From NCBI RefSeq assembly GCF_049366555.1, contig NZ_JBMMGT010000022.1, forward strand, positions 1-43,967: a stretch of DNA of 43,967 bases, given 5' to 3'. The stretch's first letter is position 1, and every line of letters begins with the position of its first letter. The stretch comes from Avibacterium volantium_A (GTDB lineage Bacteria > Pseudomonadota > Gammaproteobacteria > Enterobacterales > Pasteurellaceae). Below, piece after piece: positions 33,048 through 40,423 of this stretch. The notes beneath the pieces were generated by a model. That model was not told the DNA's origin, did not search any database, and was given only the letters and a program-made list of their open reading frames with translations. The position numbers and the translations under genes were made by a program.

Positions 33048-33074
33048 ATGATTAAAATGAAATCGCGATAAGCA

Positions 33075-34076
33075 TTAAGGCGCAACAAAACCGATAGCTT
33101 TGTACACCGCATCTAATGTAGCTTTCGCCCGTGCTTGTGCTTTTTTCGCCCCTTCGGCAGCGATTTTATGCAATAAGGCTTCATCATTACGGAAATGGTG
33201 ATAGCGTTCTTGCAACTGGGTGAGCATTGCAGACACTTCATCAGCAACGGCGGTTTTTAAATGACCGTACATTTTGCCTTCAAACTCTGCTTCTAATTCA
33301 GCAATGCTTTTACCGGTAATCCCCGCCAAAATATCTAACAAGTTAGACACGCCAGCCTTGTTTTTTACGTCATAACGAATCACAGGCGGCTCATCAGAAT
33401 CCGTTACCGCTCGTTTAATTTTTTTCACCACAGATTTTGGATCTTCTAACAGACCAATCACGTTGTTGCGATTTTCGTCTGATTTCGACATTTTTTTCTC
33501 AGGCTCAAGTAACGACATTACGCGTGCACCCGCTTTCGGAATAAACACTTCTGGAATAGCAAAATGCTCACCATAAAGGGCGTTGAAACGCTGTGCAATA
33601 TCACGGGTGATTTCTAAATGTTGTTTTTGATCTTCCCCCACTGGCACTTGATTGGTTTGGTAAAGCAAAATATCTGCCGCCATTAAAACAGGATAGGTAA
33701 ATAATCCAACGTTTACATTTTCGGCGTGGCGGGCAGATTTATCCTTAAATTGGGTCATACGCCCCATTTCGCCAAAATAGGTGTAGCAATTTAGCACCCA
33801 CGCGAGCTGAGCGTGTTCTGGTACGTGGGATTGAATAAAGATCGTGCTTTTTTCAGGATCAATCCCACAAGCCAAATATAAGGCTAGCACATCAAGGGTA
33901 GCAGAATGTAATTTTTGTGGATCTTGACGCACTGTGATGGCGTGTTGATCCACGATACAAAACAGGCATTCATAATCATCTTGCATTTTCACCCATTGGC
34001 GTAATGCGCCAAGGTAGTTACCAATAGTCAATTCACCAGAAGGCTGAACGCCACTAAATACGATAGGTTTGGTCAT
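33075..34076 (-). CDS. trpS: Tryptophanyl-tRNA synthetase
   Basis: The 333-residue class I synthetase charges tRNA-Trp. The HIGH-equivalent is TIGNYLGAL within FSGVQPSGELTIGN (residues about 7-21), and the KMSKS loop is KKMSKSDE at about 195-202. The tryptophan-pocket segments GQDQ-type (VGEDQKQHLEITRDIA) and YPVLMAADILLY are present. The length is normal. It is last in the rpe-gph-trpS cluster, 23 bp after gph. Confidence 0.97.
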   Translation of the reverse strand: MTKPIVFSGVQPSGELTIGNYLGALRQWVKMQDDYECLFCIVDQHAITVRQDPQKLHSATLDVLALYLACGIDPEKSTIFIQSHVPEHAQLAWVLNCYTYFGEMGRMTQFKDKSARHAENVNVGLFTYPVLMAADILLYQTNQVPVGEDQKQHLEITRDIAQRFNALYGEHFAIPEVFIPKAGARVMSLLEPEKKMSKSDENRNNVIGLLEDPKSVVKKIKRAVTDSDEPPVIRYDVKNKAGVSNLLDILAGITGKSIAELEAEFEGKMYGHLKTAVADEVSAMLTQLQERYHHFRNDEALLHKIAAEGAKKAQARAKATLDAVYKAIGFVAP

Positions 34077-34099
34077 TGTTATATCCTTTTTAATTCATA

Positions 34100-34774
34100 T
34101 TAAACAATTTGCAGAATTTGCGCGAAATCATCAAAAACCCAATCAGGGTGCGCTTCTGCAATAGGAATATTATAGTTGTAACCGTAGGTTAATCCCACCA
34201 CAGGGCAGCCTGCGGAAGTGGTGGCAATGATGTCATTTCTTGAATCACCCACAAATAAAATTTGTTTTGGGTATAAGCCGAATTTACCGCATAAGTAATA
34301 CAATGGCGCAGGGTGTGGTTTGATTTGCGGTAAGGATTGCCCGCCCAAGGTTTCGCTAAATAAATGATCAATACCAAAGGCTTTTAGCACAGGGAGAACG
34401 TGTTGCGTTGGCTTATTGGTTACCACGGCTAAAATAAAGCCACGCGCTTTTAACTCAGTCAGCGTTTCTTTCACATTAGGATATAAACGGCTGAGATTAC
34501 ACAGATTTTCGCCATAATAAAAATTAAAGCGGGTTTTTACTTGCTCAATTTCTACCGCACTTAATGTTTTGCCAGATTGTGCGGTTGCCCATTCCAATGC
34601 GCGTCCAATCAATACGCCCGCGCCATTGCCGATCCAAGTTAGTACCAATTCTTCAGGAGCTGGTGGTAAATCCACTTCACTTAATGCAGAATTCACGGAA
34701 AGTGCTAAATCAGGCAGGCTGTTTACTAGCGTGCCGTCTAAATCGAAACCAATCAGTTTAAATTGTGATGTCAT
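34100..34774 (-). CDS. gph: Phosphoglycolate phosphatase
   Basis: The 224-residue HAD-superfamily hydrolase has motif I IGFDLDGTLVNSLPDL (nucleophile Asp10), motif II VVTNKP, and motifs III/IV KPHPAP and FVGDSRNDI with the paired acidic residues. It removes phosphate from 2-phosphoglycolate formed during repair of oxidised DNA. Its ATG shares one base with the rpe stop (TAATG), implying translational coupling. The rpe-gph-trpS order is the standard one. Confidence 0.94.
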   Translation of the reverse strand: MTSQFKLIGFDLDGTLVNSLPDLALSVNSALSEVDLPPAPEELVLTWIGNGAGVLIGRALEWATAQSGKTLSAVEIEQVKTRFNFYYGENLCNLSRLYPNVKETLTELKARGFILAVVTNKPTQHVLPVLKAFGIDHLFSETLGGQSLPQIKPHPAPLYYLCGKFGLYPKQILFVGDSRNDIIATTSAGCPVVGLTYGYNYNIPIAEAHPDWVFDDFAQILQIV

Positions 34775-35448
34775 TATTTGCTTACCTTACTTAATTCTTG
34801 ACGCATTTCGTCAATCACTTTTTGATAATCGGGTTGATCGAAAATTGCCGAGCCAGCCACAAAAGTATCCGCCCCTGCGCGTGCAATTTCCGCAATATTA
34901 TTCACTTTCACCCCACCATCGACTTCTAAACGAATATCCAAACCGCTTTCATCAATGCGTTGGCGTGCTTGTTTTAATTTTTCCAGCGTTGCAGGAATAA
35001 AGGACTGACCGCCAAAGCCTGGGTTTACCGACATTAGCAAGATCATATCTACTTTATCCATCACATAATCCAAATAGCTCAGTGGCGTAGCTGGATTAAA
35101 CACCAAGCCTGCTTTGCAGCCATTATCACGAATAAGTTGCAGCGAGCGATCAATATGCTCTGTGGCTTCTGGGTGGAACGTGATGTAATTCGCCCCTGCT
35201 TTGGCAAAATCAGGGATTAAACGATCCACCGGTTTCACCATTAAATGCACATCAATGGGTGCGGTAATGCCGTAATCACGCAGGGCTTTGCATACCGCAG
35301 GGCCAAAGGTTAAATTTGGCACATAATGGTTATCCATTACATCAAAATGAATTAAATCTGCACCGCACTTTAGCACGTTTTCTACGTCTTGGCCCAAGCG
35401 GGCTAAATCCGCAGATAAAATAGATGGTGCAATTAAAAAAGGTTTCAT
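34774..35448 (-). CDS. rpe: Ribulose-phosphate 3-epimerase
   Basis: The 224-residue TIM-barrel enzyme interconverts ribulose-5-phosphate and xylulose-5-phosphate. Metal-binding and catalytic segments are intact: APSILSADLARLGQDV, IHFDVMDNHYVPNLTFGP (His and Asp), VHLMV, MSVNPGFGGQSFIP, and the catalytic Asp in RLEVDGGVKVNNI. The phosphate site GADTFVAGSAIF ends the barrel. It is first gene of the rpe-gph-trpS operon. No dam gene precedes it here, unlike in E. coli. Confidence 0.97.
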   Translation of the reverse strand: MKPFLIAPSILSADLARLGQDVENVLKCGADLIHFDVMDNHYVPNLTFGPAVCKALRDYGITAPIDVHLMVKPVDRLIPDFAKAGANYITFHPEATEHIDRSLQLIRDNGCKAGLVFNPATPLSYLDYVMDKVDMILLMSVNPGFGGQSFIPATLEKLKQARQRIDESGLDIRLEVDGGVKVNNIAEIARAGADTFVAGSAIFDQPDYQKVIDEMRQELSKVSK

Positions 35449-35601
35449 TTTATCCCTCTAAATAGGCTGAAAATAAGTGTCGATAGTGTACTACTTAATA
35501 AGGCAAAGTTTAAGGAAATTTGCCCTTTGCGATTGATTATTTTCACCTGTGGCTTTTATAATCGGTGTTTTGAATCATTAGGGAATAACTAGGGGAAAGC
35601 A

Positions 35602-36213
35602 ATGGAATTTTATCTACAAGGCTTTTTAATGTGCTTTGGGCTTATCGCTACCATTGGCGCGCAAAACACATTTTTACTTAAACAAGGCTTGCTCAAACAG
35701 CACGTTTTTGTGCTTTGTGTGTTATTTTTTCTCTGTGATTGCTTGTTATTTTCCCTTGGCGTGTTTGGTTTAGGGCATTTCATCAGCCAAGAAAAAATCG
35801 CCAGTGTGATATTAGCCTTAGTGGGGGGATTATTTTTGCTGGTTTATGGTGGTCGCGCTTTCCTTTCCGCTTATCGCAACAACACCGCGCTCGCTTTAGA
35901 ACAAGGAGCAAGCTTATCCCTTAAAAGAACGGTGGCGATCGCTCTTGCGCTCACTTTTCTTAATCCGCACGTTTATTTGGATACCATTGTTATCGTAGGT
36001 GGTATTGCTGGCACCTTAAGTCTTGAGCATAAAACCGCGTTTCTGCTCGGCACGATTTCCGCGTCAGGATTATGGTTTTTCAGTGTGGGCTATGGCGCAA
36101 GATTGCTGATCCCCTTTTTCCAAAAACCAATCACTTGGCGTTTGTTGGATTGCTCAACAGGGATCATTATGTGGTTTATTGCCTTTAGCTTGATTAAATA
36201 TGCTTTGGCATAA
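35602..36213 (+). CDS. argO: LysE/ArgO-family amino-acid exporter
   Basis: The 203-residue inner-membrane protein has six predicted spans and the LysE-family start (FLMCFGLIATIGAQNTFLLKQGL), plus ALTFLNPHVYLDTIVIVGG (about 118-136). The GAQNxFxLxQG stretch and LNPHVYLDT signature are those of ArgO/LysE, which export arginine or lysine. It is single, with its own ribosome-binding site AGGGGAAAG. Whether it exports arginine, lysine or both is not decidable here. Confidence 0.88.
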   Translation: MEFYLQGFLMCFGLIATIGAQNTFLLKQGLLKQHVFVLCVLFFLCDCLLFSLGVFGLGHFISQEKIASVILALVGGLFLLVYGGRAFLSAYRNNTALALEQGASLSLKRTVAIALALTFLNPHVYLDTIVIVGGIAGTLSLEHKTAFLLGTISASGLWFFSVGYGARLLIPFFQKPITWRLLDCSTGIIMWFIAFSLIKYALA

Positions 36214-36235
36214 AATAGAAAGAATCAAAACGAAA

Positions 36236-36257
36236 AAGGGCGATGGCATTCGCCCTT
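36236..36257. terminator. Bidirectional terminator between argO and ridA
   Basis: AAGGGCGA (36236-36243) and TCGCCCTT (36250-36257) form an 8-bp stem with a 6-nt loop, an A-rich left flank and TATTT on the right. Confidence 0.75.
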
Positions 36258-36270
36258 ATTTGGGAAGGGA

Positions 36271-36660
36271 TTATTTTCTTACGGCAATCGCTTCAATCTC
36301 TAAACCCACATCTTTTGGCAATCGAGCCACTTCTACGCAAGAACGCGCAGGGAAATTAGGGTGATTATTTTCTTTAAAGAAACGTTCATATTCTGCATTT
36401 ACTGTAGCAAAATCATTCAAGTCTTTAACAAAAACTGTCGTTTTCACAATATCAGCCACAGTTAAACCCGTTTGTTCAATAATGGCTTTAACATTTTCTA
36501 AAGATTGGCGTGCTTGAGCCACAATATCCACAGGCACTTCACCTGTTGCAGGATTTACTGGAATTTGCCCAGAAGTTAGCACTAAATTGCCTAAATCTAC
36601 CGCTTGTACATAAGGCCCAATCGCCGCTGGTGCTTTTTCGGTATGAATAATTTTTGTCAT
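36271..36660 (-). CDS. ridA: RidA, enamine/imine deaminase
   Basis: The ATG at 36660 follows AAAAGGAAAT and gives 129 residues, normal for RidA; the frame is open to 36705, but those residues are not family-like. The sequence shows KAPAAIGPYVQAVDLGNLVLTSGQIPV, then SLENVKAIIEQTGLTVADIVKTTVFVKDLNDFATVN and the signature ARSCVEVARLPKDVGLEIEAIA, with the Arg that binds the substrate carboxylate. It removes reactive 2-aminoacrylate made by PLP enzymes. It is a trimer in the cytoplasm. Confidence 0.95.
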   Translation of the reverse strand: MTKIIHTEKAPAAIGPYVQAVDLGNLVLTSGQIPVNPATGEVPVDIVAQARQSLENVKAIIEQTGLTVADIVKTTVFVKDLNDFATVNAEYERFFKENNHPNFPARSCVEVARLPKDVGLEIEAIAVRK

Positions 36661-36750
36661 TTTATTTCCTTTTATTGAATGAAAAGATGGTTTTATTCTA
36701 TGCAATCTTGCCGAAAACTGAAAGGAAAATCTATTTGTATAACGTGCTTA

Positions 36751-37035
36751 TTAAGGACGTGGATAAAGCCTGCGACTATGAATAATGGTTTTGATATGCA
36801 CTTCATCACCTAAAATATCATAAACAATACGGTAACCACGACAAAAGGCTTCGCGCGTTTCATCATTGCGCATTCGACCGATAGCTTGTGGCATAAAGGC
36901 GATAAGTTCAAAAGTTTTGTTAAATTCTTGCTGTAATTTTTGTGGCGTGGAAATAAAACCAGTAAATTCATAAACACTGGCTAAAATCTCATCGATGTCA
37001 TTGAGGGCTAAATCAGATAAAATGATATTAGTCAT
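36751..37035 (-). CDS. ParE/RelE-superfamily toxin
   Basis: The ATG at 37035 gives a 94-residue protein (MTNIILSDLALNDIDEILASV). This start fits because it overlaps the antitoxin end by 8 nt; the frame is open further upstream to 37164, but that part lies inside the antitoxin gene. The RelE/ParE pattern is visible: an initial strand and helix with LALNDIDEIL, a central helix with FIAFMPQ-like LIAFMPQAIGRMRN, then FCRGYRIVYDILGDEVHIKTIIHSRRLYP, the core strands with basic residues. Subfamily (mRNA cleavage or gyrase poisoning) cannot be told by eye, though the YRIVYDIL and HSRR ending leans to ParE. Confidence 0.85.
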   Translation of the reverse strand: MTNIILSDLALNDIDEILASVYEFTGFISTPQKLQQEFNKTFELIAFMPQAIGRMRNDETREAFCRGYRIVYDILGDEVHIKTIIHSRRLYPRP

Positions 37036-37213
37036 AAGCTCCACCGAGCAGAGCTTCTTCTTGTGCGGCGAGTTCTGCTGCTTTTCGTTCAATCGTTGCC
37101 TGCCATTTTGCATTGGCTTGCTCAAGGGTAAAAACACGCCCCGCTTTAAAATCTTCATCAGCACGGCGGATTTTTTCTGCTAAAAATTCATCATAACCTT
37201 TTTCTTTAAACAT
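37028..37213 (-). CDS. Antitoxin partner of the ParE/RelE-type toxin
   Basis: This 61-residue acidic and helical protein (MFKEKGYDEFLAEKIRRADEDF...) sits directly upstream of the toxin, with an 8-nt overlap, in the usual antitoxin-first order. Its N-terminal part is short for a full ribbon-helix-helix domain, and the C-terminal half (TLEQANAKWQATIERKAAELAAQEEALL) looks like a toxin-binding helix. An AGAGAGAAG stretch precedes the ATG. Family names such as ParD or RelB are plausible but not certain. Confidence 0.75.
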   Translation of the reverse strand: MFKEKGYDEFLAEKIRRADEDFKAGRVFTLEQANAKWQATIERKAAELAAQEEALLGGAYD

Positions 37214-37307
37214 TTGGCTTCTCTCTAATAGACTTGAACGAATATTGAGCCGATCCTAGCACCTTTTTCATTGAACAACAACAGATTCAAGGGGCTTTAG
37301 TGCGTAA

Positions 37308-37380
37308 GGGCGGATCTATGTGTCCGCTCGCCATTCCCCCCCCTATTCGGGCAGGCACACAGCCCAGCCCTACACAAATC
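37308..37380. repeat. Dispersed palindromic repeat, fourth copy, with flanking arms
   Basis: A 22-bp palindrome (37308-37329) with arms GGGCGGA and TCCGCTC matches the copies near 984, 1863 and 20528. GGGCAGGC and AGCCCTAC follow, so the element again ends with a complement of its start (GTAAGGG versus CCCTAC). An 8-C run lies at about 37339-37346. It separates the toxin-antitoxin pair from the pab genes. Confidence 0.55.
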
Positions 37381-37401
37381 ATCAAAAGAGGGGTTAAAAA
37401 C

Positions 37402-37986
37402 TCACAACGGATTTAACGCATTAATCAGTCTAATTTCCTCATAGTCAGCTAAATCCGTGAGAAAAATTGACCGCACTTTGATTTTATTTTGTTGCAGTAA
37501 TGCGGTGCGTTGGGTGCCGATTAATAAGGGGCTGTCGGGGGTGAACCACTGTGAGCCTTGGCGCAGTATGAGATTGCCGATGGTGCAGTCGGTGATTTTG
37601 CCTTGTTTTACGATAATGATTTCATCGCAATCGCCTTTTTGTTTTAGCAATCCGTTGAAAATCGCGCGGTTGCTGTATTTCAGGTGGTAGTCAATGTCAT
37701 CACAAATCACGGGCTGGAAGCGTTGGTAGCTTTTGCGTTGATAGGGAAAGCATTGCAGATGATATTGTGTGGCGTTGTAGTCAATTCGGCAGCGGATAAT
37801 GGGGTTTTGAAGATTTGCCCAAAGAGCGGTGTTTTTTTGCAGAATTTTTTCGAGGGAAAAAATTTCATAAGGTTGTCCTGCATAAAATTCACGCAGGCTG
37901 TTTTCATAACGCTGTTGGTGTAGGGCAAGATTTTGCACTTGCCCATTTTCAATGCACAGGGTTTCAAACAGGGGAAAATTCATCAT
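37402..37986 (-). CDS. pabC: Class-IV PLP aminotransferase-fold protein (short aminodeoxychorismate lyase-like)
   Basis: The 194-residue protein has the second half of the fold-type IV pattern: YHLKYSNRAIFNG with the PLP lysine near residue 103, DEIIIVKQGKITDCTIGNLIL, and TPDSPLLIGTQRTALL. It is about 75 residues shorter than classical PabC (about 269). It overlaps the pabB stop by 4 nt, so it very likely supplies the lyase step, splitting aminodeoxychorismate to p-aminobenzoate and pyruvate. The catalytic Glu often found after the glycine strand is not obvious (ITDCTIGN). The family is secure; PabC activity is inferred from the operon. Confidence 0.8.
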   Translation of the reverse strand: MMNFPLFETLCIENGQVQNLALHQQRYENSLREFYAGQPYEIFSLEKILQKNTALWANLQNPIIRCRIDYNATQYHLQCFPYQRKSYQRFQPVICDDIDYHLKYSNRAIFNGLLKQKGDCDEIIIVKQGKITDCTIGNLILRQGSQWFTPDSPLLIGTQRTALLQQNKIKVRSIFLTDLADYEEIRLINALNPL

Positions 37987-38978
37987 TTTGTTCCTTGCTG
38001 AAATTTAAGTGGGACATAAATTTTCTCTAACAATTCTTGGTATTCTTGCTTTGCTTGGCTTTGAATAGTAATGCCGCCGCCACTGTGGAAATAATAACGT
38101 CCATTTTGTTGCGAAATAAAGCGAATTGCCACCGCACTTTCCAGGCTATCGCCGTTAAAAATACCAAACACCCCCGTGTAATAGCCCCTTGGTGCTAGTT
38201 CGGCTTGTTGTATGGTGGAAACGGTTTTTTCTTTTGGCGCACCACTGATTGAACCTGCTGGTAAAAGTTGGCGGAGTATTGTGCCGATGTTGGCTTGCCA
38301 ATTTTCCTTAAGATCGGCACAAATCTCTGAACTTGTCTGCCAGATCGCACCACGTTCGGTGAAAATCTTTTCTAAATAACGAAAGCGTTTTACTTGCACA
38401 TTTTGCCCGACGATAGCCAGATCATTACGCATTAAATCCACAATGGTGTAATGTTCCCGTTGCTCTTTTTCACAATTGAGTAATTGATTTTCTGCATCAG
38501 GCAAGTTGGCGTTAATCGTGCCTTTCATTGGGTAAGTGAAAATTTGGTTATGTGCGATTTTCACGAAAGGCTCAGGGGAAAAACAGACAAACTCGTTTTT
38601 AAACAAGAGTTTATATTTCGCTTGCGTGGCAGAAAAAAGCGTATTGAGATCGTAATTTATCGTAATCGGCGTGGCATAAGTCAGATTAAGCAAATAAGAA
38701 TTTCCTTGCTGTAACGCCTGTTGCACAACTTCAAAACCTTGCTGATAAGTGGCGAAATCAATGGGAAATTTTTCTAGCTTAAAGGGCTGTTTAGGGGGAG
38801 CTTTTTGTGCCGTTGCAAGATTATTTTGGCTGGCAAATTCAAACCAAATGCCTTGCTCTGCGCATTGTGTAAGGGGGCAAATAATGGGCTTTTGCTGTTC
38901 AAAATCAATCAAAAAGAAAAAGGGCGTGCGTTGCGCGCCTAAATGGTTGGCTTGCTGCACAAAGTGATTAAATGGCAT
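37983..38978 (-). CDS. pabB: Aminodeoxychorismate synthase component I
   Basis: The 331-residue protein has the chorismate-binding fold: PMKGTINANLPDAENQLLNCEKEQREHYTIVDLMRNDLA, then LLPAGSISGAPKEKTV, RGYYTGVFGIF and a closing GGGITIQSQAKQEYQE. The Lys in PMKGT is the PabB-type nucleophile site; anthranilate synthase lacks it. The N-terminal part is shorter than in E. coli PabB (about 450 residues). It is divergent from pabA and overlaps the short pabC-like gene (ATGA). It makes 4-amino-4-deoxychorismate from chorismate with the PabA glutaminase. Confidence 0.9.
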   Translation of the reverse strand: MPFNHFVQQANHLGAQRTPFFFLIDFEQQKPIICPLTQCAEQGIWFEFASQNNLATAQKAPPKQPFKLEKFPIDFATYQQGFEVVQQALQQGNSYLLNLTYATPITINYDLNTLFSATQAKYKLLFKNEFVCFSPEPFVKIAHNQIFTYPMKGTINANLPDAENQLLNCEKEQREHYTIVDLMRNDLAIVGQNVQVKRFRYLEKIFTERGAIWQTSSEICADLKENWQANIGTILRQLLPAGSISGAPKEKTVSTIQQAELAPRGYYTGVFGIFNGDSLESAVAIRFISQQNGRYYFHSGGGITIQSQAKQEYQELLEKIYVPLKFQQGTK

Positions 38979-39036
38979 AAGGGCGATGAATCAAGTAAGA
39001 TAACAAACATTTTGGTCATTGTAGTGAATCCCTGAG

Positions 39037-39606
39037 ATGAACACAAATTTATTAATTATCAATAATCACGATTCTTTTACCTATAATTTAGTGGATTTAA
39101 TTCGCCAATTTGACGTGCCGTTTTCTGTGGTGAATGTGGAACAGCTAAACCTTGATGAAGTGGATAATTTCAGCCATATTTTGATTTCTCCCGGCCCTGA
39201 TGTGCCGAGTGCTTATCCACAACTGTTTGCGATGTTGGAGCGCTATCAGCATCGCAAATCAATTTTGGGTGTTTGCCTTGGGCATCAAACCCTCTGCCAG
39301 TTTTTTGGCGCAACCTTGTATAATTTGCCACAGGTGCGACACGGGCAGGCAAAGCAAATCAAAGTGCGGTCAAATTCTGCCTTATTTTTCGGCTTGCCTA
39401 CGCAATTTCAAATTGGGCTTTACCATTCGTGGGCGGTCTCGCAGCAGGATTTTCCGCCACAATTAGAGATTACCGCCACTTGTGAAGAAGGGGGGATAAT
39501 GGCAATGGAACATCGCCATTTGCCGATTTTTGGCGTACAATTTCACCCCGAATCCTATATTTCAGAACAGGGGAAGGCATTAATGGCTAACTGGCTGAAA
39601 ACTTAG
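39037..39606 (+). CDS. pabA: Glutamine amidotransferase, aminodeoxychorismate synthase component II
   Basis: The 189-residue class I glutamine amidotransferase has the nucleophile Cys80 in SILGVCLGHQTLCQFFG and the His and Glu of GVQFHPESYIS. It begins LLIINNHDSFTYNLVDLIRQF, common to PabA and TrpG. Divergent placement next to pabB and the pabC-like gene favours PabA over TrpG, because no trp genes are nearby. It shares a 58-bp intergenic promoter region with pabB. An uptake sequence (about 39363) is inside the gene. Confidence 0.88.
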   Translation: MNTNLLIINNHDSFTYNLVDLIRQFDVPFSVVNVEQLNLDEVDNFSHILISPGPDVPSAYPQLFAMLERYQHRKSILGVCLGHQTLCQFFGATLYNLPQVRHGQAKQIKVRSNSALFFGLPTQFQIGLYHSWAVSQQDFPPQLEITATCEEGGIMAMEHRHLPIFGVQFHPESYISEQGKALMANWLKT

Positions 39607-39629
39607 AGCTATCAATGGGTTTGTGATGA

Positions 39630-39666
39630 ATAGTTTTAAACTATTAAATCTATCATTTATATCCAT
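39630..39666. promoter_or_regulatory. OxyR-type operator candidate upstream of dps
   Basis: Four tetranucleotides sit at the exact OxyR spacing of 7 nt: ATAG (39630-39633), CTAT (39641-39644), ATCA (39652-39655) and CCAT (39663-39666). The first half fits the consensus ATAGnTnnnAnCTAT perfectly; the second keeps the inner T and A with one mismatch in each outer element. It ends next to the expected -35 of a promoter whose -10, TATTAT, is at 39690-39695. A 14-bp palindrome, AGGGATTAATCCCT, follows at 39677-39690. Binding is inferred. Confidence 0.65.
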
Positions 39667-39724
39667 TTTATTTGTAAGGGATTAATCCCTATTATATTTC
39701 CAACAAAACAGAGGAGAACATACT

Positions 39725-40204
39725 ATGGCAACAAATATCGGCTTAGACAAAGCAACTTCAGAAAAATTAGCACAAGAACTCAATAATTTACTTGCGACTT
39801 ATCAAGTATTTTATATGAACGTGCGCGGTTATCACTGGAACATTAAAGGGGTAAACTTCTTTGAATTACACGCAAAATTTGAAGAAATTTATGATGATTT
39901 AGTGGTGAAAGTGGACGAAATCGCAGAGCGTATTTTGACGTTAGGCTACACCCCTAGCAACGCATTCAGTGAATATTTAACTAAATCTCTAATTAAAGAA
40001 CACGTTAGTGTAAGCAAAGCACAAGAATGCTTAAGCGGTACGTTAAGTGGTTTCAAAACCTTGTTGAAACAACAACGCGAAATCCTCGCCTTAGCTGCCG
40101 ATGCAGATGATGAAGGCACCGCTTCACAAATGAGCGACTACATCAAAGAGCAAGAAAAATTAGTGTGGATGTTTACTGCTGCTTGTGAAAGCTGCAACAG
40201 CTAA
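39725..40204 (+). CDS. dps: Dps, DNA-protecting ferritin-like protein
   Basis: The 159-residue protein matches the Dps/Fpr family: YQVFYMNVRGYHWNIKGVNFFELHAKFEEIYDDLVVKVDEIAERIL (about 26-72) carries the His, Asp and Glu ferroxidase ligands at the dimer interface. It stores iron, consumes hydrogen peroxide and forms a 12-subunit shell. The N-terminus is short and lightly charged, so DNA binding may be weak. AGAGGAGAAC precedes the ATG. The OxyR-like site upstream (39630-39666) suggests peroxide induction. Confidence 0.93.
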   Translation: MATNIGLDKATSEKLAQELNNLLATYQVFYMNVRGYHWNIKGVNFFELHAKFEEIYDDLVVKVDEIAERILTLGYTPSNAFSEYLTKSLIKEHVSVSKAQECLSGTLSGFKTLLKQQREILALAADADDEGTASQMSDYIKEQEKLVWMFTAACESCNS

Positions 40205-40230
40205 TTTTTCTAGTAAAAAAAGCTAATGAA

Positions 40231-40263
40231 AAACCACCGCACTTTAAAAGAGCGGTGGTTTTT
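40231..40263 (+). terminator. Terminator of dps
   Basis: AAACCACCGC (40231-40240) and GCGGTGGTTT (40252-40261) form a 10-bp stem around an 11-nt loop that holds the rest of an uptake sequence, followed by T's. Confidence 0.85.
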
Positions 40264-40423
40264 CATTTCTTTTTACTGATTAGCGTCAATCAGCCTTACA
40301 GCCAATTAATATTGGCTTGGATCATAACCATAATAAGCGGTGGTTTTTCATTTCTTTTTACTGATTAGCGTCAATCAGCCTTACAGCCAATTAATATTGG
40401 CTTGGATCATAACCATAATAAGC
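40251..40423. repeat. 85-bp tandem duplication covering the adhE 3' end
   Basis: Two head-to-tail copies (40251-40338 and 40336-40423) have a period of 85 bp and are identical by eye, sharing the 3-nt overlap AGC. Copy 2 includes the last ~11 codons of adhE (AYYGYDPSQY and stop); copy 1 is a relic of that tail plus the half of the dps terminator stem. The junction at AGC suggests a slippage or microhomology event. Both genes remain intact. It contains the hairpin CTGATT/AATCAG twice. Confidence 0.9.

Noticed and set aside
36995..37164. Longer start for the ParE/RelE-type toxin
   Set aside because: The extra residues overlap the antitoxin gene in another frame and do not resemble the toxin family.
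37339..37346. Eight-C run as a phase-variation tract
   Set aside because: It lies in a non-coding repeat far from any start codon or promoter element that it could switch.
40306..40339. Copy of the adhE tail as a separate small gene
   Set aside because: It is only the duplicated last codons of adhE with no start codon.
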